From positions 545,029 to 609,028 of the forward strand of contig CAXXNY010000021.1 of assembly GCA_963674805.2 (NCBI GenBank): a stretch of 64,000 nucleotides of DNA, read 5' to 3'. Position numbers and translations under genes: made by a program. The stretch is from CALMFG01 sp963674805. GTDB lineage: Bacteria > Bacillota > Clostridia > Christensenellales > CALMFG01. Below are positions 63,588 to 64,000 of this stretch, in pieces. Every line of letters begins with the position of its first letter. Positions within the stretch are counted from its first letter, which is position 1. The notes below the pieces were generated by a model. That model saw only the letters and a program-made list of their open reading frames with translations, did not search any database and was not told the origin of the DNA.

Positions 63588-64000
63588 GTTTTGGTTGGGA
63601 AAAGGCCGATGGGTCTATACAAATCTTTGGGGTCTGGTGCAAAAAACATAAAAAGATAGACCGATTCTTAGATGTTCTCAAGTCTATGCCGCTTCGAGCA
63701 TCATCTTGTTAAGGAAGCGTGTTTCAAAAGGGGCAGATTGAATGCCTTTGATCTGCCCTTGTGAACAGTATGCATTATCTTTATCCCCGAAATCGCTCTT
63801 GGCGCTGTTTCTATGCATTTGAAGCCAAGCGTCGGATTCGTCTTCTTTTGACAAACTGATATTATATTCAGGTATTGACATGTTCGATACCCTCACTTCG
63901 TTAGGGCAGACCCTGTTCCGTTTTCCAACTCAGATTAACGTAATACATTTCTTCCACTATTGTCATCTCGGTCGTTGACATAAATTTTTCGTGATTTTAC
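63588..64000. other. Right edge of the window, no confident gene
   Basis: Apart from the doubtful 70-residue minus-strand frame there is only a 26-codon minus-strand frame at 63901-63981. Given the IS junction and the truncated symporter next to it, this stretch is probably also debris. Confidence 0.4.
63684..63896 (-). CDS. Short hypothetical frame, possibly a gene fragment
   Basis: 70 residues, polar N-terminus and ending IQSAPFETRFLNKMMLEAA. The ending looks like the tail of a longer protein (a transposase tail is a guess), and no convincing ribosome-binding site precedes the ATG. A 7-bp inverted repeat GGTCTAT/ATAGACC at 63612-63618 and 63656-63662 lies just beyond the stop and could be an IS end or terminator. 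Confidence 0.25.
   Translation of the reverse strand: MRVSNMSIPEYNISLSKEDESDAWLQMHRNSAKSDFGDKDNAYCSQGQIKGIQSAPFETRFLNKMMLEAA

Overview
The window looks like chromosomal DNA of an anaerobic Bacillota (Firmicutes) bacterium. The support is GGAGG-type ribosome-binding sites, ATG/GTG/TTG starts, lipobox lipoproteins, class B sortases with NP(E/Q)T sorting motifs, YesM/YesN and LytS/LytTR-type two-component systems, cytoplasmic GH9 and GH94 enzymes, and a GTP-type PEP carboxykinase. TGA acts as a normal stop. I cannot name a genus from sequence alone. From about 54.1 kb onward the DNA is visibly more AT-rich and carries insertion-sequence debris, repeats and broken genes.

Layout. 0-10 kb: the 3' part of an SGNH-like gene, a P-loop kinase with a small membrane protein, a DUF1566 lipoprotein, a MarR/unknown/MATE operon behind a palindromic operator, and an XRE regulator. 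8.9-14.4 kb: an ECF sigma factor, an RsgI-like anti-sigma factor with a DINP autocleavage motif, and a 1262-residue membrane-anchored surface protein. 14.7-27.9 kb: a beta-glucan oligosaccharide locus with a YesL-like protein, cytoplasmic GH9, a solute-binding lipoprotein overlapping a YesM-type kinase, a YesN-type regulator, two ABC permeases, a second binding lipoprotein and a cellobiose-phosphorylase-like GH94 enzyme. No ABC ATPase is present, so a shared one elsewhere is inferred. 27.9-29.3 kb: small membrane and helical proteins. 29.5-45.6 kb: a large LuxR-type ATPase regulator (LAL) divergent from a 4096-residue surface protein.

46.3-54.1 kb is the most striking part. It is a symmetric module with a class B sortase and its putative substrate on each side of a LytS/LytTR two-component system. 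The divergent control region holds two oppositely oriented pairs of CCGTTTA-type repeats. Each pair has a 21-bp period and ends 11 bp before a TTGACA -35 box. The inference is that one response regulator drives both arms.

54.2-64 kb: PEP carboxykinase with its own promoter and a hairpin leader, flanked by diverged repeats; a compact structured-RNA candidate; a seven-helix receptor fused to a SARP-type DNA-binding domain; and a leucine-rich surface protein cut off by an IS3-family element. The far side of that element carries the 3' half of an unrelated sugar symporter, so the junction is probably IS-mediated. The IS itself is frameshifted and probably dead.
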